NCBI GenBank assembly: GCA_900552475.1
Contig: USAC01000045.1
Coordinates: 1 to 15,946, forward strand
Reading direction: 5' to 3'
DNA length: 15,946 nucleotides
Source: an uncultured Eubacteriales bacterium
Lineage (GTDB): Bacteria > Bacillota > Clostridia > Oscillospirales > Oscillospiraceae
Positions 5,600 to 13,369 of this stretch are shown piece after piece (position 1 is the stretch's first letter; each line of letters begins with the position of its first letter). The position numbers were made by a program, and so were the translations under genes. The notes beneath the pieces were generated by a model. The model saw only the letters and a list, made by a program, of their open reading frames with translations, was not told the DNA's origin and did no database searches.

Positions 5600-7803
5600 G
5601 TGTCCGCCCCCTCCTTCAGTCTGCGCCGCAGGCCGCTGTAGCGCCGGGCCTTGCGGTCGTTGGCCGCCATACGGCCGGGGATGCCGTCGTCCCCCACGAG
5701 AATCAGCAGCTCCCGCGCGCGGGTGAGCGCCGTATACAGCACGCCGCGCACCTTCAGCGACGCGGCCGCCGGGGCCGACTGCAGCACGACCGCGCGGTTT
5801 TCGCTGCCCTGCGCGTTATGTACGGTGACGGCGTAGGCTATGTCGAGCTGGCCCAGCAGATCCGCCGTATAGACGGTAGTGCGGTCGTCGAAGCGGATGG
5901 TAATCAGCTCACCCGAGGGGTCGATCTCCTGAATGATCCCCACGTCGCCGTTGAAGATTCCCGTCCCGGTGGTGCCGTCGTCCTTTTCCCAGATGACGTC
6001 GTAGTTGTTCTTCGTCTGCATGACGCGGTCGCCCTCGCGAAAAACGGTGTCGCCCCAGTTTTTCTGGCGCTTGCCGCGCGCGGGCGGATTGAGCGCCGCC
6101 TGCAGCGCGCGGTTGACGGCGACGGTGCCCGTCTCGCCGCGGCGGGTGGGCGTGAGCACCTGAATCTGGTCGGCGGGGATGCCCATGTTCTCGGGCAGGC
6201 GCGTTTTGCACAGCTCCACCACCGTCTGCACGAGCCGGTCGGGCGCGCGGCGGCACAGGAAGAAGAAGTCCCCCTGATTGCCCTTGAGGTCAGGCGCGCG
6301 CCCCTCGTTCACGGCGTGGGCGTTGCGGATGATGGCCGACTGCTGCGCCTGACGGAAGATCTCCGTCAGGGCGACTGACGGCACGACACCGCTGCGGATG
6401 AGGTCGCCGAACACGTTCCCCGCGCCGACGGAGGGCAGCTGGTCGGGGTCGCCGACCATCACCAGACGGCAGCCCGGCCGCATCGCGGCGAGCAGCGCCT
6501 GCATGAGGGCGAGGTCGACCATGCTCATCTCGTCGACGATGACGGCGTCGGCCTCGAGCGGCTCCTGCGGCCCCTTGCGGAACGTGACGCCGCCGCTGGC
6601 CTCGTTATAGCTCATGCCAAGGCAGCGGTGGATCGTCTGCGCCTCGCGGCCGCAGAGCTCTCCCATGCGCTTGGCCGCCCGCCCCGTTGGGGCGAGCAGC
6701 AGCACCTCCAGCCCCATCCGCTCAAAGAGCGTCACGATGCCGCGGGTGGAGGTCGTCTTACCGGTACCGGGGCCGCCGGTGATGACGAGCACGCCCTCGT
6801 GCGCGGCGAGCGCCACCGCCTGCCGCTGCTGCGGGGCATAGTCGATGCCCTGCTGCACCTCGATCTCCCGGATGATTTTCTCCACGCTGCGCCCCGTCTC
6901 GAACGGCTGCTTTACCATCGCGAGCAGGCGCTGCGCCACAAACGTCTCCGCCTCGTACATCCGCCGCAGGTAGCAGGCAAGGACGTTCGCCACCTGCTCC
7001 TGCACGATCACCCTGCGCTCGATCAGCTCGTCGAGCGTGATCTCCACCCGGTCGGCCGGAAGGTCGATGAGCTGCGCCGTCGCGGCGATGAGCTTGTCGC
7101 GCGGGAGAAAGACGTGGCCGTTGCCGAGGTTGTGCGTCAGCTCATAGGTGATGGCCGCCTCCGTGCGGCAGGGGCTGTCGCCGTCGAAGCCCATGCTCAG
7201 GGCGATCTCGTCCATCGCGGAAAAGGGCACGCCGTACTGCTCACCGGAGAGGAGATAGGGGTTGTCCTTCACGCGGGCGAGCGCGTCCGTGCCGTAGGCG
7301 CGGTAGAGCTGCATCGCCAGCGGCACGGGCAGGTCATAGCGAGAGAGGAACTCCATCACGCGCCGCAGCCCCGTCTGCGCCTTGAAAGCGGCGGAGATCT
7401 CCATCGCACGCCGCGCGGTGATGCCCTTAATTGTCTGCAGCCGCTCCGGCTCCTCCTCAATCACGAGCAGCGTATCCTCGCCGAACTTCGCGACGAGCCG
7501 CTCGGCCGTCGCCTCGCCGACGCCCTTGATCGCGCCGGAGGCGAGCCAGGAGATCAACTCCTCCTCGCTCTGCGGCATCCGGCGCGTCACCTGCTCGGCC
7601 GTGAGTTGCGGGCCATAGCTCGGGTGGTTGACCCACACGCCCGTGACCGTCATGCCCTCGCCGGGCGCGGCGCACGGGATGCAGCCGACCACCGTCACCA
7701 GCTCCCCCTCGTCCGTCAGGAGCGAGAGGACGGTGTAGCCGTTCTCCTCATTCTGAAAGATGATGTTCTGTACGGTTCCCTCCACCGTGCATCGCTCGCC
7801 CAT
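5596..7803 (-). CDS. recD2: RecD2 (YrrC) type ATP-dependent DNA helicase
   Basis: A 735-residue superfamily 1B 5'-3' DNA helicase of the RecD2 class, which works without RecBC and supports replication-fork and recombinational repair. It has an N-terminal OB-like domain starting EGTVQNIIFQNEENGYTVL, helix-hairpin-helix motifs (about 91-135, AIKGVGEATAERL and IKGITARRAM), Walker A GGPGTGKTT at 343-351, Walker B VDEMSMVD at 423-430, GDPDQLPS at 451-458, and a C-terminal UvrD_C_2 segment with VTVHNAQGSE near 659-668. In that last motif the residue after histidine is Asn where many relatives have Lys or Arg. Start 7803 has a GGAAGAGGAAGAG ribosome site. The first 56 nt overlap the small gene upstream, and the stop overlaps comF. 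The family is certain; the cellular role is inferred from other species. Confidence 0.95.
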   Translation of the reverse strand: MGERCTVEGTVQNIIFQNEENGYTVLSLLTDEGELVTVVGCIPCAAPGEGMTVTGVWVNHPSYGPQLTAEQVTRRMPQSEEELISWLASGAIKGVGEATAERLVAKFGEDTLLVIEEEPERLQTIKGITARRAMEISAAFKAQTGLRRVMEFLSRYDLPVPLAMQLYRAYGTDALARVKDNPYLLSGEQYGVPFSAMDEIALSMGFDGDSPCRTEAAITYELTHNLGNGHVFLPRDKLIAATAQLIDLPADRVEITLDELIERRVIVQEQVANVLACYLRRMYEAETFVAQRLLAMVKQPFETGRSVEKIIREIEVQQGIDYAPQQRQAVALAAHEGVLVITGGPGTGKTTSTRGIVTLFERMGLEVLLLAPTGRAAKRMGELCGREAQTIHRCLGMSYNEASGGVTFRKGPQEPLEADAVIVDEMSMVDLALMQALLAAMRPGCRLVMVGDPDQLPSVGAGNVFGDLIRSGVVPSVALTEIFRQAQQSAIIRNAHAVNEGRAPDLKGNQGDFFFLCRRAPDRLVQTVVELCKTRLPENMGIPADQIQVLTPTRRGETGTVAVNRALQAALNPPARGKRQKNWGDTVFREGDRVMQTKNNYDVIWEKDDGTTGTGIFNGDVGIIQEIDPSGELITIRFDDRTTVYTADLLGQLDIAYAVTVHNAQGSENRAVVLQSAPAAASLKVRGVLYTALTRARELLILVGDDGIPGRMAANDRKARRYSGLRRRLKEGADT

Positions 7804-8140
7804 AGCACTCTTCCTCTTCCTGTAAAATCTGCGCCAGCTCCGCCGGCGTACAAATCCGCGCGGCGTCTGACCGCTCCAAAAGCTCCGCGCGCCGCCGTGC
7901 CTCGTCCGTCAGGCCGCAGTCGGCCAGCAGCACCTCCGCGCGGCGGTCGATGCCCGCCCCGCGGAGGGCACGGAGGGTCTGCTCCATCCCGGGCGCCGCG
8001 CCGCGCACGGGGACCAGCAGAAACACCGTCCCCGGAATCCGCCCGCGCGGGCGGAAGATCCACCCCGCGAGACTCCACAGCAGCGCCGTCAGCCCGATAG
8101 CCGCGAGCAGCGCGATCACCCCATCCTGCAGCAGCTGCAT
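7748..8140 (-). CDS. Small membrane-anchored protein of unknown function
   Basis: A 130-residue protein I cannot assign to a named family. Residues about 6-28 (VIALLAAIGLTALLWSLAGWIF) form one strong membrane helix, followed by a basic stretch (RPRGR) that suggests the rest is cytoplasmic. The soluble part holds two patterns, VFLLVPVRGAAPGMEQTLRAL (about 39-59) and VLLADCGLTDEARRRAELL (about 70-88), which resemble the first strands of a GT-A glycosyltransferase fold, where VDDGSTD would normally stand. The DxD and catalytic half are absent, so if related it is degenerate. The final ~18 residues are encoded inside recD2. The start follows a GGGGGGTGGTGG stretch that can act as ribosome site. 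Its position between uvrA and recD2 suggests co-expression with repair genes but does not prove a repair role. Confidence 0.75.
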   Translation of the reverse strand: MQLLQDGVIALLAAIGLTALLWSLAGWIFRPRGRIPGTVFLLVPVRGAAPGMEQTLRALRGAGIDRRAEVLLADCGLTDEARRRAELLERSDAARICTPAELAQILQEEEECYGRAMHGGGNRTEHHLSE

Positions 8141-8184
8141 GCCACCACCCCCCGCGCTAATCTATGCGCCGGGGAGGGGTGGGG
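8141..8184 (-). promoter_or_regulatory. Intercistronic hairpin covering a ribosome site
   Basis: In the uvrA-small gene spacer, the minus-strand RNA has a C-rich arm (8166-8184) that can pair with the G-rich arm (8141-8157) just before the small gene's ATG. Pairing includes GCGC with GCGC, CCCC with GGGG, and further pairs with one bulge and one mismatch, around an 8-base loop. The G-rich arm contains the only plausible ribosome site of the small gene. No T-run follows. Confidence 0.45.
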
Positions 8185-8188
8185 TGCG

Positions 8189-11014
8189 TCAGGACAGATA
8201 TTTCTTTAAATACTGCCCCGTATACGAGCGCGGCTCCTGCGCGACCGTCTCGGGCGTTCCGGTGCAGACGACCGTTCCACCGCCCGCTCCGCCCTCCGGC
8301 CCGAGATCGATGAGCCAGTCCGCGCATTTGATGACATCCAGATTGTGCTCGATGACGAGCACCGTATTGCCCGCGTCCACCAGACGCTGCAGCACCTCGA
8401 GGAGCTTTTTCACGTCGGCGGCGTGCAGGCCGGTCGTCGGCTCGTCGAGGATATAGATCGTGCGCCCCGTCGAGCGGCGCGCAAGCTCCGTTGCGAGCTT
8501 CACGCGCTGCGCTTCGCCGCCGGAGAGCGTCGTGGACGACTGGCCGAGCTTCACATAGCCGAGCCCCACGTCGCTGAGCGTGCGGAGCTTGTCGGCGATC
8601 TTCGGCACGGGCGCAAAGAATTCCAGCGCCTCCTCCACGGTCATGTCGAGCACGTCCGCGATGCTCTTGCCCTTATAGCGCACCTCGAGCGTCTCGCGGT
8701 TGTAGCGCTTGCCGCGGCAGACCTCGCAGGGGACGTAGACGTCCGCGAGGAAGTGCATCTCAATCTTCAGAAGGCCGTCGCCGGAGCAGGCCTCGCACCG
8801 GCCGCCGCGCGTATTGAACGAAAAGCGCCCCGGCCCGTAGCCGCGCGCCTTGGCGTCCTGCGTGGAGGCGAAGAGATTGCGGATTTCGTTGAAAAGCCCC
8901 GTGTACGTCGCCGGGTTCGAGCGCGGCGTGCGCCCGATGGGGCTCTGGTCGATGCCGACGACCTTGTCGAGGTGCTCCAGCCCCTCGATGCTGCGAAAGC
9001 GCCCCGGGTGCGCCTTCATGCGGTTGAGCTCGACGCCGAGCTTTTTATAGAGAATCTCGTTGACGAGCGAGGACTTGCCGCTGCCGGAGACGCCCGTGAC
9101 GCAGGTGAACGTCCCGAGCGGGACGGAGACGTCGATGTCCTTGAGGTTGTTCTCCCGCGCGCCGCGTACGGTCAGGAACTTCCCGTTTCCGGGGCGGCGG
9201 ACGGCGGGCACCTCGATTTTCTTTTTTCCGCTGAGATACTGCCCCGTCAGGCTCTTCGGGTTCGCCATGACCTCCGCCGGCGTACCCGCCGCGACAACCT
9301 CGCCGCCGTGTGAGCCCGCGCCGGGGCCGATGTCGATGAGATAGTCCGCCGCGCGCATGGTGTCCTCGTCGTGCTCGACGACGATCAGGGTGTTGCCGAG
9401 GTCACGCAGGTGCTGCAGCGTCGCAAGGAGTTTGTCGTTGTCGCGCTGGTGCAGGCCGATGGACGGCTCGTCGAGGATATAGAGAACGCCCATCAGGCTC
9501 GAGCCGATCTGGGTCGCGAGGCGGATGCGCTGGCTCTCACCGCCGGAGAGCGTCCCCGACGAGCGCGAGAGCGTCAGATAGCTCAGGCCGACCGACTGCA
9601 GAAAGCCGAGCCGCGAGCGGATCTCCTTGAGAATCTGCGCGGCGATGAGCTGCTGGGTGGGCGTGAGCCGGAGCTTGTCAAAAAAGGCGATCTCCTCGTC
9701 GACGGGAAGCGCCGTCACATCGTAGATGGATTTGCCCCCTACCGTGACGGCCAGTGCCTCCGGCCGCAAGCGCTTGCCGCCGCATGTCGGGCAGGGGCAG
9801 GCGCCCAAAAACTCCTCGATCTCCTTCTTGCTCGCGTCGCTCTGCGTCTCGGCAAAGCGCCGTTCGAGGTTGTTGGCCACGCCCTCGAACGCCTGATACA
9901 ACACGCCCTTGCCGCGCGGCTGGTCATAGTGCATCTCGAGCTTTTCGCCCTTCGTGCCGTAGAAGATGATCTGCCGCACCTCCGCGGGCAGCTCCTTCAC
10001 CGGTGTGCGCAGCGAGAACTGATACTTCTTCGCGAGCGCTTCAAAATACAACCGGCTGATGCCGTCGGAGCGGATGGAGTTCCATCCGGGGGCGACGATC
10101 GCCCCGTCGAGGATGGAGAGACTGTCATCCGGGATGATGAGCGTGGGGTCGGCCTTGAGCTGGCTGCCGAGCCCCGTACAGGTCGGGCAGGCGCCGTAGG
10201 GGTTGTTGAACGAGAACATGCGCGGCGTCAGCTCCTCGATGCTCACGCCGCAGTCGTCGCAGGCGTAGTTCTGCGAAAACGTGAGATCCTGTCCCTCGCG
10301 CAGAAGGTTCACGATCACAAGCCCGCCCGAGAGGTTCGACGCCGTCTCGACAGAGTCCGTCAGGCGCTGGGTGATGTCGGGGCGGACGATCAGCCGGTCG
10401 ACGACGATCTCGATGTGGTGCTTCTTGTTCTTCTCGAGGGGGATGTCTTCCGAGAGGTCATAGAGGTTCCCGTCCGCGCGCACACGGACATAGCCCGATC
10501 GGCGCGCGTCCTCGAACACCTTCGCGTGCTCGCCCTTGCGCCCGCGCACGACGGGGGCCAGTACCTGAATCCGCGTCCCCTCCGGGAGGGCGAGAATCTG
10601 GTCGATGATCTGGTCGATCGTCTGCTGGCAGATCTCCTTGCCGCACTTGGGGCAGTGCGGCGTGCCGATGCGCGCCCAGAGAAGGCGCAGATAGTCATAG
10701 ATCTCCGTCACCGTGCCCACGGTGGAGCGCGGGTTGCGCGAGGTCGTCTTCTGGTCGATGGAGATGGCGGGGGAGAGCCCGTCGATATAGTCGACATCGG
10801 GCTTGTCCATCTGGCCGAGGAACATGCGCGCGTAGCTCGACAGGCTCTCGACGTAGCGGCGCTGGCCCTCGGCGTAGATCGTGTCGAACGCGAGGGAGGA
10901 CTTGCCGCTGCCGGAGAGGCCCGTCAGCACGACGAGCTTGTCGCGCGGGATGGAGACGTCGATGTTTTTGAGGTTGTTCTCCCGCGCGCCCTTGATGAAA
11001 ATATGATCCTGCAT
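8189..11014 (-). CDS. uvrA: Excinuclease ABC subunit A (UvrA)
   Basis: A 941-residue UvrA, the damage-sensing ATPase of nucleotide excision repair, which as a dimer loads UvrB on distorted DNA. It has two ABC ATPase modules. Walker A motifs are GLSGSGKSS (32-40) and GVSGSGKSS in the second half; signatures are LSGGESQRIRLA and LSGGEAQRVKLA; Walker B regions are YILDEPSIGLHQRD and YILDEPTTGLHAAD. Zinc-binding CxxC pairs are at CPKC (about 122), CDDC/CPTC in the first half, and CEAC...CEVC near 735-760, the zinc finger essential for damage recognition. I choose ATG 11014 over an in-frame TTG at 11032: the TTG lies within the ybaK end, while GTGGAG stands at a usable distance before 11014. Length is typical. 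It lies 7 nt after ybaK. No uvrB or uvrC is in the window. Confidence 0.97.
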   Translation of the reverse strand: MQDHIFIKGARENNLKNIDVSIPRDKLVVLTGLSGSGKSSLAFDTIYAEGQRRYVESLSSYARMFLGQMDKPDVDYIDGLSPAISIDQKTTSRNPRSTVGTVTEIYDYLRLLWARIGTPHCPKCGKEICQQTIDQIIDQILALPEGTRIQVLAPVVRGRKGEHAKVFEDARRSGYVRVRADGNLYDLSEDIPLEKNKKHHIEIVVDRLIVRPDITQRLTDSVETASNLSGGLVIVNLLREGQDLTFSQNYACDDCGVSIEELTPRMFSFNNPYGACPTCTGLGSQLKADPTLIIPDDSLSILDGAIVAPGWNSIRSDGISRLYFEALAKKYQFSLRTPVKELPAEVRQIIFYGTKGEKLEMHYDQPRGKGVLYQAFEGVANNLERRFAETQSDASKKEIEEFLGACPCPTCGGKRLRPEALAVTVGGKSIYDVTALPVDEEIAFFDKLRLTPTQQLIAAQILKEIRSRLGFLQSVGLSYLTLSRSSGTLSGGESQRIRLATQIGSSLMGVLYILDEPSIGLHQRDNDKLLATLQHLRDLGNTLIVVEHDEDTMRAADYLIDIGPGAGSHGGEVVAAGTPAEVMANPKSLTGQYLSGKKKIEVPAVRRPGNGKFLTVRGARENNLKDIDVSVPLGTFTCVTGVSGSGKSSLVNEILYKKLGVELNRMKAHPGRFRSIEGLEHLDKVVGIDQSPIGRTPRSNPATYTGLFNEIRNLFASTQDAKARGYGPGRFSFNTRGGRCEACSGDGLLKIEMHFLADVYVPCEVCRGKRYNRETLEVRYKGKSIADVLDMTVEEALEFFAPVPKIADKLRTLSDVGLGYVKLGQSSTTLSGGEAQRVKLATELARRSTGRTIYILDEPTTGLHAADVKKLLEVLQRLVDAGNTVLVIEHNLDVIKCADWLIDLGPEGGAGGGTVVCTGTPETVAQEPRSYTGQYLKKYLS

Positions 11015-11021
11015 ATACTGA

Positions 11022-11507
11022 TTACTCCACAACGATGTCCGCGGTCTTGCCCTTTACAAGGCGCAGCAGATCCGCCGGGTCGCACTCGACCTGAAAGCCG
11101 ATCTTGCCCGCCGAGACGATGATCCGCGGCAGCTCCGCGGCCGTCTGGTGAAAGACCGTCGGGAACAGCTTCTTCATCCCGACCGGCGAACACCCGCCGT
11201 GGACGTAGCCCGTCAGCGGCAGCAGCTCCTTCTGGTGGATCATGGCCACGGACTTCTCGCCCACGGCGCGGGCGGCCTTCTTCAGGTCAAGGCTCTCCGC
11301 CACGGGGATGTCGAAGACATAGTATGCCCCGCTCGCGCCCTTGGCAACGAGCGTTTTGAACACGCTCGCCGGATCCATGCCCAGCCCCGCCGCGACGGAC
11401 ACGCCGTCCACCGGGCCGTTCGGGTCGTAGGTGTGCGGTGTGTAGGGCACCTTGCGCTGGTCGAGCGTGCGCATGACGTTGGTCTTTTCCTCTTTATTCT
11501 TTGCCAT
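11022..11507 (-). CDS. ybaK: Cys-tRNA(Pro) deacylase, YbaK/EbsC family
   Basis: A 161-residue protein of the YbaK/ProX editing superfamily, which hydrolyses Cys-tRNA(Pro) made in error by prolyl-tRNA synthetase. The pattern is characteristic: an N-terminal helix with RTLDQRKVPYTPHTYDP, VFKTLVAKG with the conserved lysine K51, the YYVFDIPV strand, KKAARAVGEKSVAMI, and the GYVHGGCSPVG loop at 100-110 typical of YbaK rather than of INS domains. Length is normal. AAGGAG lies about 10 bases before ATG 11507. It lies 23 nt after the TraX-family gene and 7 nt before uvrA, whose ribosome site sits in its last codons. Its function is independent of DNA repair, so the linkage looks like operon packaging rather than pathway. 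Confidence 0.93.
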   Translation of the reverse strand: MAKNKEEKTNVMRTLDQRKVPYTPHTYDPNGPVDGVSVAAGLGMDPASVFKTLVAKGASGAYYVFDIPVAESLDLKKAARAVGEKSVAMIHQKELLPLTGYVHGGCSPVGMKKLFPTVFHQTAAELPRIIVSAGKIGFQVECDPADLLRLVKGKTADIVVE

Positions 11508-11530
11508 AATCGGTCAACTCCTTATAATAA

Positions 11531-12256
11531 CTATGATAAAAACTGCGCCAGAAGCGCGAGAACGAGCATGTGTACGGGGTAAAACGCGTAGAACGCGAGC
11601 TGCACGCCCCGTCCGCCGGGGCCGCGCCGCCCGTCATAGAGCGAAATTGGGACGATCGCCAGCGCCGCGAGCAGCTGCATCGGGAAGCCGAGCGGGCCGA
11701 GATGGATCACCTGCCCCGCAAGGCACACCCCGTTGATACACACCAGCCCCGCGAGCATCGCCAGCCATCCGCCGTCCCGCCCGCGGCAGAGCGCGAGCAG
11801 AATGACCGTCACCACACCCCAGCCGCCGTAGTCCGTCCGCAGGTACATGCCGAGCATCCACCCCGCGAGAACCGACGCCGCGCACACGGCGTACCGCGCG
11901 GTACGGCCGGGCATCTGCCGCGCCTGCTCCATGCACCAGAGTACAGCAAGCGCGATGCAGAACGTCCAGAGAACATTCTGGTGCGCGGGATCGACAGGTC
12001 CGCCGCTGCGCAGCAGGTTGAACGGCACCTCTGAGAGCGCCGCGCACAGCAGCAGCCGCAGCAGATACCTCTGGAAGCTGCGCGTGCGGCAGAAGCCCTC
12101 CGCGATCAGAAACGCGAAGAGCGGGAAGGCCAGTCGCCCCACGCAGCGCATCCAGACGGCCTGCGGAAAGAGTGTGATGCCGAGGTGGTCGATCAGCATC
12201 GTGACCGCCGCCAGTATTTTCAGGTCCAGACTACTGAGCCGCCGCTGCCTGTTCAA
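11531..12256 (-). CDS. TraX family membrane protein
   Basis: A 241-residue integral membrane protein of the TraX family. The founding member on plasmid F acetylates the pilin N-terminus; chromosomal homologues in Clostridia have no proven substrate and belong to the wider membrane acyltransferase group. Signs are the N-terminal LDLKILAAVTMLIDHLG, RLAFPLFAFLIAEGF near 40-55, several further hydrophobic helices (about seven or eight in all), a YGGWGVVTVI segment, and YAFYPVHMLVL near the C-terminus. The reading frame opens with TTG at 12256, preceded by GGAGGGGAGAAGG at a suitable distance. The first downstream ATG would remove part of the first helix, so I accept the TTG. The start overlaps the EamA gene by 26 nt. 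There are no conjugation genes nearby, so I do not infer a plasmid origin. Confidence 0.85.
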   Translation of the reverse strand: MNRQRRLSSLDLKILAAVTMLIDHLGITLFPQAVWMRCVGRLAFPLFAFLIAEGFCRTRSFQRYLLRLLLCAALSEVPFNLLRSGGPVDPAHQNVLWTFCIALAVLWCMEQARQMPGRTARYAVCAASVLAGWMLGMYLRTDYGGWGVVTVILLALCRGRDGGWLAMLAGLVCINGVCLAGQVIHLGPLGFPMQLLAALAIVPISLYDGRRGPGGRGVQLAFYAFYPVHMLVLALLAQFLS

Positions 12257-13130
12257 CTGCCTTCTCCCCTCCTGCCAGCAAAATCACGCCGCCGAGCACA
12301 CACACGATGCCGAGTACCGTCCACGCATCGAGCGTCTCATGGAACACGAGCACGCCCAGAAGCGCGCCGACGACCGGCTCGACATTGGCGATGATGGAGG
12401 CCTTGCCGCTCTCCACGCCCTCGAGCCCCTTGGTATAGAAGATATAGGGCAGTACCGTCGATACGACGACAAGCCCCAGCATCCCGAGCACACCGCGTGA
12501 GCTTGCGAACACAAGCGGCAGCTCCGCGGGCTTGAGGAAAAACAGTGACCCGATCCCCGCGAACATGAACGTCCAGTACGTCATGGTATAGCTGTCGTAG
12601 TGCTGCAGACCGTAGTGCGCGAAGATGGTATACGTCGCGTAGCAGAAGCCCGCGGCGACGCCGAGCAGAATCCCGCCGAGTGAGACGGTCAGTCCGCCGC
12701 CGGCGATCCCGCTGACGAACGCGCAGCCGAGCAGTGCCAGCGCGAGCGCCGCGAGCTTGCGCTTCGTGATCGGCGCGTGCCAGAGCGCGGCGCTCATCAG
12801 CACCACGAACGACGGCGCGAGGTACAGCAGCACCCCCGCCACTGCCAGTGAGCAGAGCATCTGGCACTGGAAATAGGCCACCGCCATACCCAGCACGCTC
12901 AGAATCCCCGCGCCGAGGAAAATCGGCAGGTGCCGCGCCTGAATGCGAAAGACCTGCCGGTGAAACAGGCCGAAGATTACCGTCAGCAGCGCAAGGGCAA
13001 ACAGATTGCGGACGGTCACGCGCGTTCCGACGGAGACGCCCACGTCCCCGAGCATACGGTTGAACAGCCCGATAAAGCCCCAGCAGGCGGCGCCGAAGAC
13101 GACATAGAAGTAACAAATGCTCTTTTTCAT
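12231..13130 (-). CDS. EamA/DMT superfamily permease
   Basis: A 299-residue drug/metabolite transporter with two EamA repeats of five membrane helices each. The first repeat opens with YFYVVFGAACWGFIGLFNR and includes GILSVLGMAVAYFQCQMLCS and YLAPSFVVLMSA; the second covers GGILLGVAAGFCYATYTIFAHYG to the GLEGVESGKASIIANVEPVV and GIVCVLGGVILLAGG segments, which are standard EamA signatures. I start at ATG 13130 because an in-frame ATG at 13196 overlaps the -10 box and could not be transcribed. The ribosome site is weak (GAGAG about 10 bases upstream). It is the first gene of the long minus-strand run. The substrate cannot be read from sequence; family members export amino acids, nucleosides or other small metabolites. 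Its link to downstream repair genes is probably positional. Confidence 0.92.
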   Translation of the reverse strand: MKKSICYFYVVFGAACWGFIGLFNRMLGDVGVSVGTRVTVRNLFALALLTVIFGLFHRQVFRIQARHLPIFLGAGILSVLGMAVAYFQCQMLCSLAVAGVLLYLAPSFVVLMSAALWHAPITKRKLAALALALLGCAFVSGIAGGGLTVSLGGILLGVAAGFCYATYTIFAHYGLQHYDSYTMTYWTFMFAGIGSLFFLKPAELPLVFASSRGVLGMLGLVVVSTVLPYIFYTKGLEGVESGKASIIANVEPVVGALLGVLVFHETLDAWTVLGIVCVLGGVILLAGGEKAVEQAAAAQ

Positions 13131-13194
13131 GGCGGTAACTCTCTCTGTTTTTCGTAAAATCCGATCCGCCCCAGCAGGCGGTGCCGTACCCCTC

Positions 13195-13203
13195 ATTGTA
13201 CCA
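13195..13203 (-). promoter_or_regulatory. Extended -10 promoter of the EamA-to-comF run
   Basis: Minus-strand TGG-TACAAT (TGG at 13201-13203, -10 at 13195-13200) forms an extended -10 element; no good -35 hexamer lies 16-18 bases upstream. Transcription would start near 13188, leaving a leader of about 58 bases. This is the only promoter I can support for the seven-gene run, though internal promoters cannot be excluded. Confidence 0.5.
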
Positions 13204-13335
13204 TAAATCCGCCGGATGTAAATACAGACTTTAAAACAAATGTTCTGGAAACGTCAAAACAGGCGGGATTCTGCGGCGGCTCACCCTTTATTTTATAGTA
13301 TCGCACCCCGCCTAAAAACGGCGCGTGCGGGACTG

Positions 13336-13344
13336 TGGTAAAAT
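13336..13344 (+). promoter_or_regulatory. Candidate extended -10 promoter of the metallophosphoesterase gene
   Basis: TGG-TAAAAT (13336-13344) forms an extended -10 without a recognisable -35. It would give a leader of about 20 bases holding GGAGGTG. An alternative -10, TATAGT at 13294-13299, also lacks a good -35. Confidence 0.4.
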
Positions 13345-13369
13345 GGCGTCATCTATCGGAGGTGATTCT

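Larger units (their letters stand above)
13131..13369. other. Divergent promoter region between the EamA and metallophosphoesterase genes
   Basis: This 239-base gap carries the starts of two divergent transcripts. Besides the two promoters listed separately, it has a 7-bp inverted repeat with distant arms (AGGCGGG at 13261-13267, CCCGCCT at 13307-13313) flanking an AT-rich core that contains TATAGT at 13294-13299. The arms could be an operator or a loose hairpin; without other copies I cannot decide. No small gene is evident. Confidence 0.4.

Noticed and set aside
9371..11122. 583-codon plus-strand frame opposite uvrA
   Set aside because: Same cause: uvrA on the minus strand has every expected motif, and the antisense product shows no family features or ribosome site.
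11508..11530. AT-rich TATTAT/TATAAG before ybaK as a promoter
   Set aside because: It abuts the AAGGAG ribosome site, so transcription would start within it, and no -35 hexamer lies at a proper distance. ybaK is better read as part of the upstream transcript.
11531..12256. TraX-family gene as a sign of a conjugative plasmid or ICE
   Set aside because: No relaxase, coupling protein, pilin, integrase or direct repeats are near; TraX-family proteins are common on clostridial chromosomes, and the neighbours are core genes.
13261..13313. Inverted repeat AGGCGGG/CCCGCCT as a terminator
   Set aside because: The 7-bp arms are 39 bases apart, with no T-run and no gene ending there; kept only as a possible operator in the divergent promoter region.
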